Shown here piece by piece: positions 36,218 to 47,468 of a stretch of DNA of 64,000 nt. A program made the translations under genes and the position numbers. The notes beneath the pieces are model-generated. The model had not been told where the DNA came from. It did no database searches and saw nothing but the letters and a program-made list of their open reading frames with translations. Numbering within the stretch: position 1 is the stretch's first letter; every line of letters starts with the position of its first letter. Source of the stretch: Brachyhypopomus gauderio (taxonomy: Eukaryota; Chordata; Actinopteri; Gymnotiformes; Hypopomidae); assembly GCF_052324685.1 (NCBI RefSeq), contig NC_135219.1, positions 25,113,032 to 25,177,031 on the forward strand, given 5' to 3'.

Positions 36218-37047
36218 CCCACACTTTAATTACATGCTTCCTATGTAACTCTTAAGAATTGGGATTTTAAAATACAAAACAGAATCACAACACAGACAGT
36301 GAAAGCTACTAATAACTATATATAGGGCTAAATATAGGGCTAAATCTTAGAGAAGTTAGAGTGATCCGTAAGTTAGCAGTGGTCCTGTTTCCATGATTTG
36401 AATTCTGATTCAAATACTAGTCAACTGAGCACGTGCACAAAGGACCAAGGAATGACAACGAAAAGCACTTTGAAGTGTTTTAAAGATACAGTTAGCAATT
36501 CGTCAAAGCGTATTAGGTGGCTGTAGCCTAGTTCTTTTTCTTACCTATTGCCAATGTCACACAGTAATACACTATCAATGTAGACAATTTCCGTCATGCT
36601 GTTAATCTTTACACAGCTAGAATATTGAATTAAGAAATTACTAATACACGTTATAAACCAAAATAATTTCCAACTCTGACGTTTAAATGAGTGGTTATTT
36701 GTTGTCACACATCAACAAATGCTAATAGAAAACTAGAACACTAAAGATGGGTAAGCCGTCTTTCGTGCGTGCACACACTCATTTGTTCTTTGTCATCCTG
36801 ATTTCCTGCACCCTTTCATTACCTCCTTTCTTTCCGTCTCACACTCTCGTACGCGTCCTTGTTTATTGATGGGCAAAATGGTCTTCTGGGCTCAGCGTCA
36901 CGCCAACATGCTTGAACCGGGAGTAAGGCGCTAAAGAACAACAGCAATGCACATTGGATGTAAATAGATTACTACGATTTACACTTCTAACCAGAACTGA
37001 GCTCGTTCTCCGTCGTGCTTTCTCGGTGTGAGGATAAGCACATCACC
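36218..37047. promoter_or_regulatory. upstream region of the C14orf132 homologue
   Basis: Mostly AT-rich, but the last 300 bases gain CpG (for example ctcgtacgcgtcc near 36847 and cgtcgtgctttctcgg near 37010), as expected near a promoter. The start site is not identifiable. Confidence 0.35.
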
Positions 37048-37074
37048 ATGGACCTGTCATTTATGGCTGCGCAG
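37048..37074 (+). CDS. C14orf132 homologue, first coding exon
   Basis: catcaccATG starts a nine-codon exon MDLSFMAAQ followed directly by the donor gtaggt. From memory, human C14orf132, an 83-residue protein with a C-terminal membrane helix, begins with the same nine residues and is encoded just beyond TUNAR on 14q32. Position, strand, Kozak context (accATGg) and donor all agree. The remaining coding exon was not seen in the window; a long intron 1 is expected. Its biochemical role is not established. The main risk is that nine residues are few. Confidence 0.78.
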
Positions 37075-38546
37075 GTAGGTCATTTCACGGCAAACCTTCA
37101 CATTTAACGTCTTTCCCAAGAAATTACCAGTTGAAAAAAAACCTTAAAACTTAATATCGACCTCTCGAGCTTGGCAGTTTCATGAACTTTAGCTTGTGTT
37201 TTGGTAATCTCTGTACCTTAAATTACCGAATTTCTTATAAGCTTCTCTGTGTAACAAATTTTAGCTTGATTGCTGATCACGGATACCTTCTTCCGTGTAA
37301 TGAAAATGCACCTGTAGCCTGCATGCAAAATGTAGTGATGTGATAAAACGCTGGTTAAAAGCGATTGCTTAAATATGTAATCATATTTATATTATTATAT
37401 AGGGGTGATATAATAACATAGATTATTAACGAAATGATATTGGAAGTGTTATAATAAGCTTTAATTTGAAATGTTTTAGCCTGACTAGACGTAGTTCTTA
37501 GCAACCTGTTTTAACAATTTTCGTCAGCCTAAAAAATCAGCAAATTGGACATATAATACACTGTAAAGTTCATACTAGGACAGTTGAAATCTGCAATGGT
37601 GGCCGTCATGTTGTCAGCATTTCCCAGTGACTTTTCAAGGTAGAGGTTGCATGATCGTTATCCATGTCAGACAAGATAAAGGGTTAACGTTTGTTTAGGG
37701 GGGATGTTGTGACTGCTGGACGTACGACATTCGTCTTGTCCCTCCAGGATAAAATGATAACGAAATCGTAAAGAAAGAATAGAAACAAGATAGCTACTGA
37801 ATAGGATACCGTTTCTTTTTAATAACGTTTGATAACGTTTATGAATGTGTATATTATAGAGTTGAAAATTGCAGTAACTGATTTGAAATATGTATGTACC
37901 GGATGTGCCTAAAAAACAAACAAATAGGTCACTCAATAAATTGGTGGCATATTTGAAGGGCGTGTTCATTGAAAATTGGGTGGACCAGGCACACTAATCT
38001 TGTAACCTGACAGACCACCAAACCTATAAATAGAGAAATATACCCTGGTGGAAATAATACACTAAAGTGGAATGCACTACACATTGTTACATGCAGCATG
38101 ATGCAAAGCCCTCATTTTTAACTTTTTTTTTTTTTTTTGGCAAAGATGATCATCAGTTTAGGGAAGTCAACTCTAATAAGCATTTTGTGTTGTCATTGTA
38201 ATCACTAACAATAGTTGTATTAGTAATCCCTAGATGTACGGTAATGTTTAATTAATTAACCAGTGTTGGAGTTTAATACAAACAAGACAACTGGGCAAAC
38301 ATAGTTTTACCCGGCTGGCATTTACTCCAGCATCTGAAATGCTTGAGGTTTTCTGAGGGAGGAATATAGGATTTGAGTGGTTTTAATGTTCCTAGAGACA
38401 TAGACATATACAACATCACATTAAAAAACATTCACAAACACACAACACAATTACAATAGTGTATAGTTAAAAACTATAAAAATAAAATTATAATGTGACA
38501 CAAACTTACTGTTACACTAAACACATCCTTCAAAATAATGACCAGA
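37075..38546. other. first part of C14orf132 intron 1
   Basis: AT-rich DNA without recognisable genes or repeat ends. If the assignment is right, everything from here to the window end lies in this intron, including all later transposons. Confidence 0.45.
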
Positions 38547-39004
38547 TGTCACGTATGACCGTGCCCCCCTCCGTTAGCTGTCACTCCAAACTCCCTCGTG
38601 TCTGTGTTTCGTACCTGTTTACCCCGCCCGCTCGTTCGTCTCTGTGATTACCTTGTTTGTTACCACGCCCCGTGTTATTACCGTCACCTGCCCCTCGTTA
38701 GATTCCTTGTATTTAAGCCCCTGAGTCTCCCTTGTCCTTTGTCTGGTATTTTGTGTGATTGATTTGGATGTTTGACTGTTTGCTCATCGTATACCTGGCC
38801 GTAGTGTGTTCTTGTTTTTGATTCTTTTCTGTACTCGTGTTCCCCTGTCGTTGTTATGCCCGTGTTTGCGTGTTATACGGACTGCCCTCCTGTTATTGAC
38901 CCTGCCTGGCTAAGCGACGACGATGATGGTAACTCCTTTAATAAATCTCGCTCTTCTCAGCGATTGTGTCCGTCTCCTCGCTCCGTGGCGCGAGCCACGT
39001 TACA
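38547..39004 (+). repeat. left LTR of the young element
   Basis: TGTCACGTATG...CCACGTTACA. A TATA-like tatttaag lies at 38710-38717 and AATAAA at 38939-38944. The start codon of the long frame lies inside this LTR at 38856. Confidence 0.95.
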
Positions 39005-40706
39005 TAATACCAGACCTTACAAGGACACAGCGAGAGAGCGAGACTCTGGTAAGTTCAATCGCTGTAATGAGATGTTGGCTGGTTTAATTCGGTTCGACTC
39101 TCCGGTATTACAGCGTGAACGAACCAGAGACAGGAATTCCCCTTGCGCTGTGGGTACAGGGGAGTCTCGTCGCTGTAAAAACAAGGCGAAATCACTTTCG
39201 GTTTCTAGCTTTAGCGACGAGCTCCCTGATAAGCGCTACGTGTCTGCCCGACTCGACACACGCTACAGGGAGGAGCAACCTGTAGCGCGAGATTCGGGTA
39301 GACGGAATGAATGTGCAGACGAGCGTTGGCTTGGCTCTCGGTTGGCTTTCAAAAGCCATTGTGAGCTCCCGATACCTCCGACGAGGTGGAGTCACAATGA
39401 AAGCCACCGAGAAGCAGTTGTGTCTGTATGTTCTTCCAGGCGCAGACCAGACCGGGGAAGGAAGACCACGCCCCCGGTTCAGAGCCCCGCCGCCACAGCG
39501 CATGACATCGTCGTCCTCCCGGAAGCCGCTCCCCGAAGGCCCCCCAAGAAAATTTTGGGGGGGAGTACTAGCCACTCAACCCAGGAGTGGCCGGCTCGGA
39601 CCCCCGATGACGTCAGTATGGCAGACACGCCCCCCGATGACGTCAGTATGGCGGACACGCCCCCCGAGGACGTCAGTGTGGCGACTCCGCCCCCCGAGGA
39701 CGTCAGTGTGGCGACTCCGCCCCCCGAGGACGTCAGTGCGGCGACTCCGCCCCCCGAGGACGTCAGTGCGGCGACTCCGCCCCCCGAGGACGTCAGTGCG
39801 GCGACTCCGCCCCCCGAGGACGTCATGTCACGTCTGCGGCCTGTTCCCGCGATCCCGAGGAGGTCGTCCACGCCGGTTCCTGTCCCCGCTGCCCGTCGGC
39901 AGTCCACGCCGGCTCCTGTTCCCGCTGCCCGCCTGCCGGCTCCTGTTCCCGCTGCCCGCCTGCCGGCTCCTGTCCCCGCTGCCCGCCAGCGGACCTCGCC
40001 TGTCCCCGCTGCCCGCCAGCGGACCTCGCCTGTCCCCGCTGCCCGCCAGCGGACCTCGCCTGTCCCCGCTGCCCGCCAGCGGACCTCGCCTGTCCCCGCT
40101 GCCCGCCAGCGGACCCCGCCTGTTGCCCTTGGGACTGTGCTGCCCCCTGTTGGGCATGGACTTTGTGTTCCCCCTGCTCCGCCATGTGCCTCCTATGTTC
40201 CGTTGCCCGTGTTCCCCTTGCTCCCTGGTCCCATCCCTGGTTTTGTTTTGGTCCCTGTCCCCGTGGTTGTGTCTGTTCGTGTCCATGTTCCTGTTCCTGT
40301 GTCTGTTTCCTGTGGTGTCATCTCTGTCCCTGTCCCCATGTCTGTTCCCCAAGTTGTCACCCACCTTGTGCCAGTACCTGTCTCCGTTGTTCATGGTGTC
40401 TTTGCCTCTGTGTTTGCCTCCGCCCTGTCCCCTGGCCCCGCTCCCGTGTCTGTTCCCGGTCCTGTCTCGTCTGGCCCTGCCCCTATTCCTCGCCCTGGCC
40501 CTGTCGGGTCTCATTGTGTCCCCTGTTCTGCCCAGTCCCTACCCGGCTCCTGGCCAGGCTCTGCTCCCCTGTCTCCAGTCCCTGCCATGCCCCTGGTCCC
40601 TTGTCCTGTGTCCCGTGGTCCCCTGCCCTGTCTGCCCTTGCGTGCCCCGGAGTGGCACGCCTTGAGGGGGAGTACTGTCACGTATGACCGTGCCCCCCTC
40701 CGTTAG
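38856..40706 (+). CDS. 616-residue repeat protein frame of the young LTR element, unknown function
   Basis: The frame starts MPVFACYTDCPPVIDPAWLS followed by an acidic DDDDG, inside the left LTR about 140 bases after the TATA-like box. Residues 30-230 are basic and Ser/Arg-rich. Residues 249-330 hold about eight 10-residue repeats of the PPEDVSAATP type. Residues 345-425 hold repeats of the PVPAARQRTS type. The tail is Pro/Val-rich. The frame ends in the right LTR. I recognise no domain. The interior is GC-rich and open in other frames too (39307-40665 plus, 39828-40514 minus), so openness alone is weak evidence of coding. Low-complexity gag-like or mere carrier sequence are both possible. 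Confidence 0.45.
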   Translation: MPVFACYTDCPPVIDPAWLSDDDDGNSFNKSRSSQRLCPSPRSVARATLHNTRPYKDTARERDSGKFNRCNEMLAGLIRFDSPVLQRERTRDRNSPCAVGTGESRRCKNKAKSLSVSSFSDELPDKRYVSARLDTRYREEQPVARDSGRRNECADERWLGSRLAFKSHCELPIPPTRWSHNESHREAVVSVCSSRRRPDRGRKTTPPVQSPAATAHDIVVLPEAAPRRPPKKILGGSTSHSTQEWPARTPDDVSMADTPPDDVSMADTPPEDVSVATPPPEDVSVATPPPEDVSAATPPPEDVSAATPPPEDVSAATPPPEDVMSRLRPVPAIPRRSSTPVPVPAARRQSTPAPVPAARLPAPVPAARLPAPVPAARQRTSPVPAARQRTSPVPAARQRTSPVPAARQRTSPVPAARQRTPPVALGTVLPPVGHGLCVPPAPPCASYVPLPVFPLLPGPIPGFVLVPVPVVVSVRVHVPVPVSVSCGVISVPVPMSVPQVVTHLVPVPVSVVHGVFASVFASALSPGPAPVSVPGPVSSGPAPIPRPGPVGSHCVPCSAQSLPGSWPGSAPLSPVPAMPLVPCPVSRGPLPCLPLRAPEWHALRGSTVTYDRAPLR

Positions 40707-41133
40707 CTGTCACTCCAAACTCCCTCGTGTCTGTGTTTCGTACCTGTTTACCCCGCCCGCTCGTTCGTCTCTGTGATTACCTTGTTTGTTACCACGCCCC
40801 GTGTTATTACCGTCACCTGCCCCTCGTTAGATTCCTTGTATTTAAGCCCCTGAGTCTCCCTTGTCCTTTGTCTGGTATTTTGTGTGATTGATTTGGATGT
40901 TTGACTGTTTGCTCATCGTATACCTGGCCGTAGTGTGTTCTTGTTTTTGATTCTTTTCTGTACTCGTGTTCCCCTGTCGTTGTTATGCCCGTGTTTGCGT
41001 GTTATACGGACTGCCCTCCTGTTATTGACCCTGCCTGGCTAAGCGACGACGATGATGGTAACTCCTTTAATAAATCTCGCTCTTCTCAGCGATTGTGTCC
41101 GTCTCCTCGCTCCGTGGCGCGAGCCACGTTACA
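40676..41133 (+). repeat. right LTR of the young element
   Basis: Identical to the left LTR in sequence and length. The long frame ends inside it at 40706. The copy of the frame's first 49 codons at 40985-41131 runs into flanking DNA and stops at 41167. Confidence 0.95.
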
Positions 41134-41138
41134 CCAGA

Positions 41139-42679
41139 CAGTTGTTGAATATGTGTTGAATTTATGAGCCACAGAGTCAGAATACCTGAAGCAGAACCCT
41201 TGAGGCTGATGTATGACACCAGAGCTTTGTGGTACTACTGTGTTCATTAGAAATGACAAGTAAATGAGTAAGTAAATCAGTTATGGTCCAGCTGTCTGAG
41301 GTGAAGGTGAAAGAGATGAAAATTCCCAATGTGACAACAATCACTGGAAAAATGGATATGTGATGTAAAGAACATATATAGGTTTTGTTAAAAACTTTAA
41401 TACAGTTTGAAATGTATCATATTATGCTATAAAACTGTTCATACATTAAAATGCAAAATCAATAAAGTTGTGATAGAAAACATTTGAGTTAGATTATTTC
41501 AGTGATAGTACTTACCTGGTTGTACAATTAGAGAAAAGTGCACAAAACACTCAAAAACACCATGAGTTTGATTCCCAGGTGGAACACATGCCGTCATACT
41601 GATAAATACGTAAGACTGCCTGCCAAATGCTGAAATTAACTGATGAGTCTTTCATAGCTATAATAAATGAATAATAAATAATAATATTATTTTTATTATT
41701 ATTATTAATATGCAATAATAAACACTAGTATCTTGTTTGTTGGATTTCTCATCTAATTGTGCATGACTGACGTAAAATATTAACTCTCATATTTACTCTT
41801 TCTTCTATCCTCTTAAATGTAAGGTATTTTATGGAGTAACATTATTATAGAAATAAAGGAGATGCATGCTGATCAGTAAAAATATCTAAACATTTACAAA
41901 AGACAGATCAATAATCATTACACTGCACCTTAAGAATACTGTGTAATGGATTTCCATAATGTGTAGTCGTAAGAGCACATTACAGCCTTCCTGCCCATAT
42001 AGAGAATGCTATTTAATAATTTTTTTGATCAGTAAAATCTATCTAATTTATTTTAACTAAACAATCTTTCTTCTTACAGGGTGTGTGATTTTGTACCAGT
42101 CATTTTAAAGACCAATTAATTTGTATATCAGAAAAAGGATGCAAATTCATGCAAAATCATATTGGAGTTATGTGAACACAAAATGAGTGAAAGTAGGCCG
42201 GCTGAGGTAGAGCTACTCCATTAACGCAGAGCACAGAGCACAGAGTAGAGAGCACAGAGTACAGAGTAGAGAGTACAGAGTACAGATAGAGTCTTCATGT
42301 GTGACATGTCCTTGTGTGCCCTCATCAACAAGATGTCTTACTGTTAAAATCAAAGCCTATTTAGCTTTGCCTTCTCAGCTACAGGCAACGGAGTGTGTGT
42401 GTGTGCATCTCAAAGTGTGCAAGAACTTGCTATCTCTGTGTTCTGTCATATCTTTTTTTGCTTTATGTCCCCTGATAGAAAGCTTTAAACTGTTTTAATA
42501 TCAACTTTATAATGTGCCTTGCGAATATGCAAGTCATACGTGTCAAAGGAAGGAGTTAAGTTCTGATAACATGTACATTCTTAGCAGATTAGTTTAAAAC
42601 CTTACTTTAAGGCTTACTTATTTAGTTCAGAAAACATATTGCCAGATTTAATGTGACATTAGAAGCAAACAGAACTATG
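41139..42679. other. AT-rich DNA, nothing recognised
   Basis: No gene or bounded repeat. A small imperfect array of agagcacagagtacag-type units lies at 42230-42292. Confidence 0.45.
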
Positions 42680-43055
42680 TGTCAGGAATAGCACATGATC
42701 TCCGTGCAGATGCGGTTCACCTGCTACTCATGGCCCCTCCCCTTCACAACTATTTAAGCTTCCTCCTCTCTCTTCCGGGTTGTGAAGTATTGTTGCCATG
42801 CCACGTACCGAGCGTTCTCTCTGTGTTTCTGCATTTCTGTGTACCGACCTCTGCTCTCCTCCTAGACCTCGTTCCCTGCCTAGTCCCTCTGTACCTCCTG
42901 GCTTCTGTCTCACCGGCATGACCCTGGACTGTCCTGACTACGATTACAATACTCCTGCACAACACACCCTGAACGGAGTAACCCACCTGTTCGATTGCTC
43001 TGTGATCGTTGTTTCAATAAAAGCGGCTATTATCCGAGTGCACATGTTCCGACAA
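42680..43055 (+). mobile_element. solo LTR
   Basis: 376 bp, TGTCAGGAATAGC...GTTCCGACA, with tatttaag at 42751 and aataaaag at 43016. It shares gtgaagtattgttgccatgc-type blocks with the minus-oriented LTRs at 31961 and 33071. No convincing target duplication was seen. Confidence 0.75.
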
Positions 43056-43077
43056 TAAACAGCAACATTCAAAGTCT

Positions 43078-43535
43078 CAGATAAGCAGTAGTGAATAGCA
43101 GTAGTGAATAGCAGTGGCATACGCAGGCTGTAGTGAATAGCAGTGGCATACGCAGGCAGTAGTGAATAGCAGTGGCATACGCAGGCAGAAGTGAATAGCA
43201 GTGGTATACGCAGGCAGTAGTGAATAGCAGTGGCATACGTAGTCAGTAGTCAGTAGTGAATAGCAGTGGCATACGCAGGCAGTAGTGAATAGCAGTGGCA
43301 TACGCAGGCAGTAGTGAATAGCAGTGGCATACGCAGGCAGTAGTGAATAGCAGTGGCATACGCAGGCAGTAGTGAATAGCAGTGGCATACGCAGGCAGTA
43401 GTGAATAGCAGTGGCATACGCAGGCAGTAGTGAATATGTGGCATACGCAGGCAGTAGTGAATAGCAGTGGCATACGCAGGCAGTAGTGAATATGTGGCAT
43501 ACGCAGGCAGTAGTGAATAGCAGTCGCATACCCAG
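43078..43535. repeat. 29-bp minisatellite
   Basis: About 15 copies of a 29-bp unit containing gtagtgaatagcagtggcat and acgcaggca, some shortened. The unit is not a multiple of three yet has no stop on the minus strand, so long spurious open frames run through the array there. They are not genes. Confidence 0.95.
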
Positions 43536-43779
43536 GCTTCCTTGGCTTGAGTGAGCCAAACAGGAATGATGCACAACACTGGTGGGCTTAAATGCAGTGA
43601 GAAGAGACTGGAGATGCTCTGAGAGCTGCTCTGACATGATTTAAAAGAATAATGAAAGTAAACAACTGAGCCCAACAATGCAGTTCACACCTTTGAAAAA
43701 AAATACAAATACTTGTAGTTTGGCAGTTTTCAGTGCAGTGTAGTGTGGTTACCATCAAATTTATGAAACTAGCCAATCA

Positions 43780-43985
43780 ATCACAATTTATTTATATAGT
43801 GCTTTTTACAACAGCAGCTTTACAAGAGTCCAACCTCCTAGTGAGCAAGCCAAGGGCGACAGTGACAAGGAAAAACTCCCTAAGAGCATGAGGAAGAAAC
43901 CTTGAGAGGAACCAAGCTTCAGGGGGGAACCCATCCTCCTCTGGCCGATGCCATAACAACAATCAGAGATCTTCAAATAATAAAT
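43780..43985. repeat. interspersed fish repeat, class not assigned
   Basis: Contains caagggcgacagtgacaagg and aaaaactccctaagagcatg, blocks I recognise as very common in fish genomes, possibly the tail of a retroposon. Ends and class are not resolved. Confidence 0.5.
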
Positions 43986-44071
43986 GATAAATAAATAATT
44001 CTCATCTCAGTGCGCGAGTTCCGGGCATACAGATTATGGACACACAATAAGATGATCATGATGGAGATGAC

Positions 44072-45953
44072 CAGGGACGGACTGGCCATCGGGCATACCG
44101 GGCATTTTCCCGGTGGGCCGACGTGCTATTTGGGCCGACAGTCCTGACACTTTTTTATCTATTTATATATTGGTCTGACCGGCCCATAAAACAAGTAGAT
44201 CAGTGGGCCCATTCAGATGGAGGCTGGCTGATTGACACTTGTCTGGCGAATCACATTAACACACCTTTCGCGATGCTCCTGCTGCCTGCATAATGCATTT
44301 GGCAAAAAAAGTCAGCGCGAGAGTTTACCGGTCCTTAAACACGCTGGTATGCAGCCCATTGGTTATTTTCTTTACTGACACAGAGCTGTACCAATCATAT
44401 CATCAAACACCCCCTCCTCCATGCGCCGGTGCGTAGTGCAATCTAACGTTGATTAACATAACGTATGTGAGTATCTGAGATGGAGAAAAAGCGCAAAGGA
44501 GGTGCAGAGAAACTACGACAAAAAAGAAGCTTGAACTTCAAGTAAACGCTGCCAAATGTATAAAAATTACTCAAATGTTTGCCACAGCAGGGCCTTCATC
44601 AGCTCCCGTGGCCGATGACAGTGGTGGCGGTGGCCAGTGGACAGAAACATGTACTGAACGTGCGGTAAGCCTGACTCCTTTCAGAGCAGCTATAAATGAG
44701 TAGGGTTAAGCAACCAAACCCTTTGCCAAATCTGATAAATTGATAAAACATCAATAAAATCATTTTGGCTAATGTTCTATGGCCGAGTTAGTTTGTATTG
44801 TAAATGCAAAAGGTAAAATAAGTGAATAACGTCCTTACCTCTATTATAAGACTTTGTGTACACTGACTGTATGAGAAAATAAGCCTATTTTAGTACTTTT
44901 ATGTCTTCCATTCTGAACTAAATAGTCTTAAATGTGAGAACACTTTTAAAACCTCCATTCACCAACAAAAACAGTACTAAGTCACTCAGCAGGCAGCATT
45001 CTATTTTCATTATTATACTATTAATATTTGTGGGGTGAGTAGTAGGCTAGACTAAGGCTATGCTTGGTAGGAAGGGGAAATGTTTGGTAGCTTTTATGGA
45101 GGTGTTTAGGGACAATGTACAGAAATTAAAGGAAATTACACTTTTTAAAATGGTAATTTTGTTTATTGCCTGTGCCATATGCCAATGCTGCTGTGTGCCT
45201 CTTCACAAATCTTCATAAATCCAATATTTCTAGGTGTATTTTTAAAGCCACCATTCAATTAAACTGAGTTACTGGGCAGTTTTCTGATTTTGTTATTAGG
45301 CCATTGATTGTTTAACTTGTAAGCCTAGGTTTAGCTACTTTTTCGCCTGGATGTGTTTGGGGGAATTTAGCCTAGCTGGCTAAAGAAAATTTAGGCTCTA
45401 ATTAAAGAAAATCTTATTTTTTACAAGGACAATTTTTTTTGCCAGTATTATGCCAATGCAGCTGTGTGTCTGTTTTTCTGATAAAACAACAATAATTAAT
45501 TCCTTATGTTGAGATAAAAAAAAACATACATTCATTCTTTTGACTGGGTAAGTTCACAATTTATTGAGTACTACTCTTGGAAGAGTTAGCATCTGATCCT
45601 TTATTTTTCATCTCTATTCTTTCTTTCTCTTGTCTTCCTCCCTGAAACACATAGGCACACCCAGTTGGATGAATGCTGCATTCATTACTGTGATGGAGTG
45701 GTTCAATATGCATTTTCATACTGTTAATAAACAAAACTTTTTGAAAGTATTTAATGATTTAAAAATTATTTAATTTCACTCTCACTAATTCCTGTAAACT
45801 CATGGCATGGCTTAGGGTACATGGTTTTAAAGAGTGTAAACTGTTGGTATACACATTCAAAAAACTGAAAAGTGTGAAAAGCGTTATCGAGTGTGAGTGG
45901 GCCGGTCTGGTCCAAAAATGCCAGGGCCGATTTTTTGTCCCAGTCCGCCCCTG
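44072..45953 (+). mobile_element. hAT element A, inserted in the ZBED-hAT
   Basis: The ends CAGGGACGGACTGG and CCAGTCCGCCCCTG are flanked by GAGATGAC (44064-44071 and 45954-45961). A frameshifted transposase start lies near 44480: MEKKRKGGAEKLRQKK, then QMFATAGPSSAPV, resembling the N-terminus of TTF-domain hAT proteins. The rest of the transposase is absent, so it is a deletion derivative. Confidence 0.9.
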
Positions 45954-46071
45954 GAGATGACTGAAGAGGCTACGCTGGTGGATGGGAAATTTAAATATAA
46001 GAAACTTTCAGATGGAAGTACAAACAAAAATAGTGTTATTTACACTTTATGTAGGAAGGAGTTCGCTTATC

Positions 46072-47090
46072 CAGTGATGTCAGTAACGCGTTACTTAGTA
46101 ACGCGTTACTCTAATCTTACCACTTTTTTCGGTAACGAGTAATATAACGCGCTACTATTTCCAGTCCAGTAATCAGATTAAAGTTACTTATCCAAATAAC
46201 TGTGCGTTACTATTTTTATTTTCCCTAGTAAAAATATATATTTTTGCTTTCTTCTTGGCTCAGTTCTACTTTTGCGTCTGACCGTAGCACTCGACTCCCC
46301 ACGCTGCGCGCGACCCTGTGAGAGCGCGAGCGCGTTTTACAAGTCATTTTTTGCAGTGTCCTCCCGTAACGATGTGTGGTAGTATAAAGAAACACCCCTC
46401 AAAAACAGGGGAAGGAACATTTACCTGAAGAATTTTAATGTTGCACTGTGTTCCACGTTTGAAAAGTGCTGGAATTTTGACTAACGTCGCCTACTTTAAA
46501 ATGCTTGAAATTGTAATGGTATTTCGTTTCACAAGCTGTCTGACTGAACAGGGGTGGGTTTCCCGAAACATTCGTAGCGCTAAGTACTTCTTAACCTCGT
46601 ACGTTTCATACGAGGTTACGAAGTACTTGGCGCTATGAACGTTTCGGGAAACCCACCCCAGTTCGCTTGTATTACGTTTACAAATAAATTTACAAATAAT
46701 ACCGCGCAGCTACACAAACGTAATGTCAGGAGATACTGTAGCGACACGGCGAGTATCGCCCTTTAAGTGACACGGGGGGGGGGGGGGGACTGCGCGCGCC
46801 AGGGTTGCGTTATCAATAAAGTTTCCCTCCTCGGGATTTTTGGATTAAGCAGTTTCTGCCTCGGTTACCGAACCTGCTTCAATACATTGTTACTGTTAAT
46901 AATGCACTTCCAATAAAGTGAGTATTGGAAAAAATTATTTTGCTGCTGAATGTAACTACTAAAGTAACTTGTAATCTAACGTAGTTACTTTTAAAATCAA
47001 GTAATATGTAACGTAACTAAGTTACTTTTAAAAGGAGTAATCAGTAATAAGTAATCGGATTACTTTCTCAAGGTAACTTAGCCATCACTG
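46072..47090. mobile_element. hAT element B, inserted in the ZBED-hAT
   Basis: The ends CAGTGATG and CATCACTG are flanked by CGCTTATC (46064-46071 and 47091-47098). taacgcgttac-type repeats fill both ends. No coding capacity. It contains the palindromic MITE at 46551 and one copy of the shared module (46270-46490). Confidence 0.9.
46551..46659. repeat. palindromic MITE, copy 1
   Basis: A 109-bp near-perfect palindrome. The left arm begins ggggtgggtttcccgaaaca; the right arm ends with its complement. Same family and length as 47762-47870. Confidence 0.92.
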
Positions 47091-47153
47091 CGCTTATCAC
47101 AGGAGCACTTCCACCCTTCGTTACCACCTCGACGCAAAACATGTTGCGGCTAA

Positions 47154-47468
47154 AGCTGGGCGTACACTGTGCGATATTTTAAATCGTGTACTCAGCTCCA
47201 GCTCAAACTGTACGACTAAATCGCAGGGAGAGTCGGCTCGTGGAGCTGCTTCAACAGTGCGATACTCTCACGAGGAGCGATTTGAATTTCAAACATGTTT
47301 GATGTTCTTGCGACGCTGCGATTTCTGATCGGGAGTTGGTCGTGAGGTGTGAATCGTTCCTCGTTTACCTGTGTAAACTATAGCTACGATGCACGACACG
47401 CGATTGAGCCGAAACGAGTGAAAAATCGGCTGAAAATGGGCCAAAAATCGCACAGTGTACGCCCAGCT
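47154..47468. mobile_element. PIF/Harbinger-type MITE
   Basis: The 315-bp unit has ends AGCTGGGCGTACACTGTGCG and an exact complement, and the TAA duplication (47151-47153 and 47469-47471). Removing it restores the host BED-transposase frame across GCT AAC GCG, which confirms the boundaries. Confidence 0.92.

Larger units (their letters stand above)
38547..41133 (+). mobile_element. young non-autonomous LTR retrotransposon
   Basis: Two LTRs (38547-39004 and 40676-41133), both 458 bp and identical as read base by base, are flanked by CCAGA (38542-38546 and 41134-41138). The 1671-bp interior lacks gag, protease, RT and integrase. A purine run, ttgagggggagtac, precedes the right LTR, as a polypurine primer should. 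Mobilisation must depend on proteins from another element. Identical LTRs mean a recent insertion. Confidence 0.95.

Noticed and set aside
35727..36224. 165-codon minus-strand frame
   Set aside because: It runs through a solo LTR and the SINE inserted in it; part of it is the SINE body read backwards.
39307..40665. Alternative long frames of 452 codons (plus) and 228 codons (minus) in the young LTR element
   Set aside because: They overlap the 616-codon frame in GC-rich repeats that lack stops in several frames, and have no recognisable start context or domain.
43077..43678. Minus-strand frames of 85-186 codons rich in Cys, Tyr and His
   Set aside because: They are the translation of a 29-bp minisatellite that happens to lack stops, not a gene.
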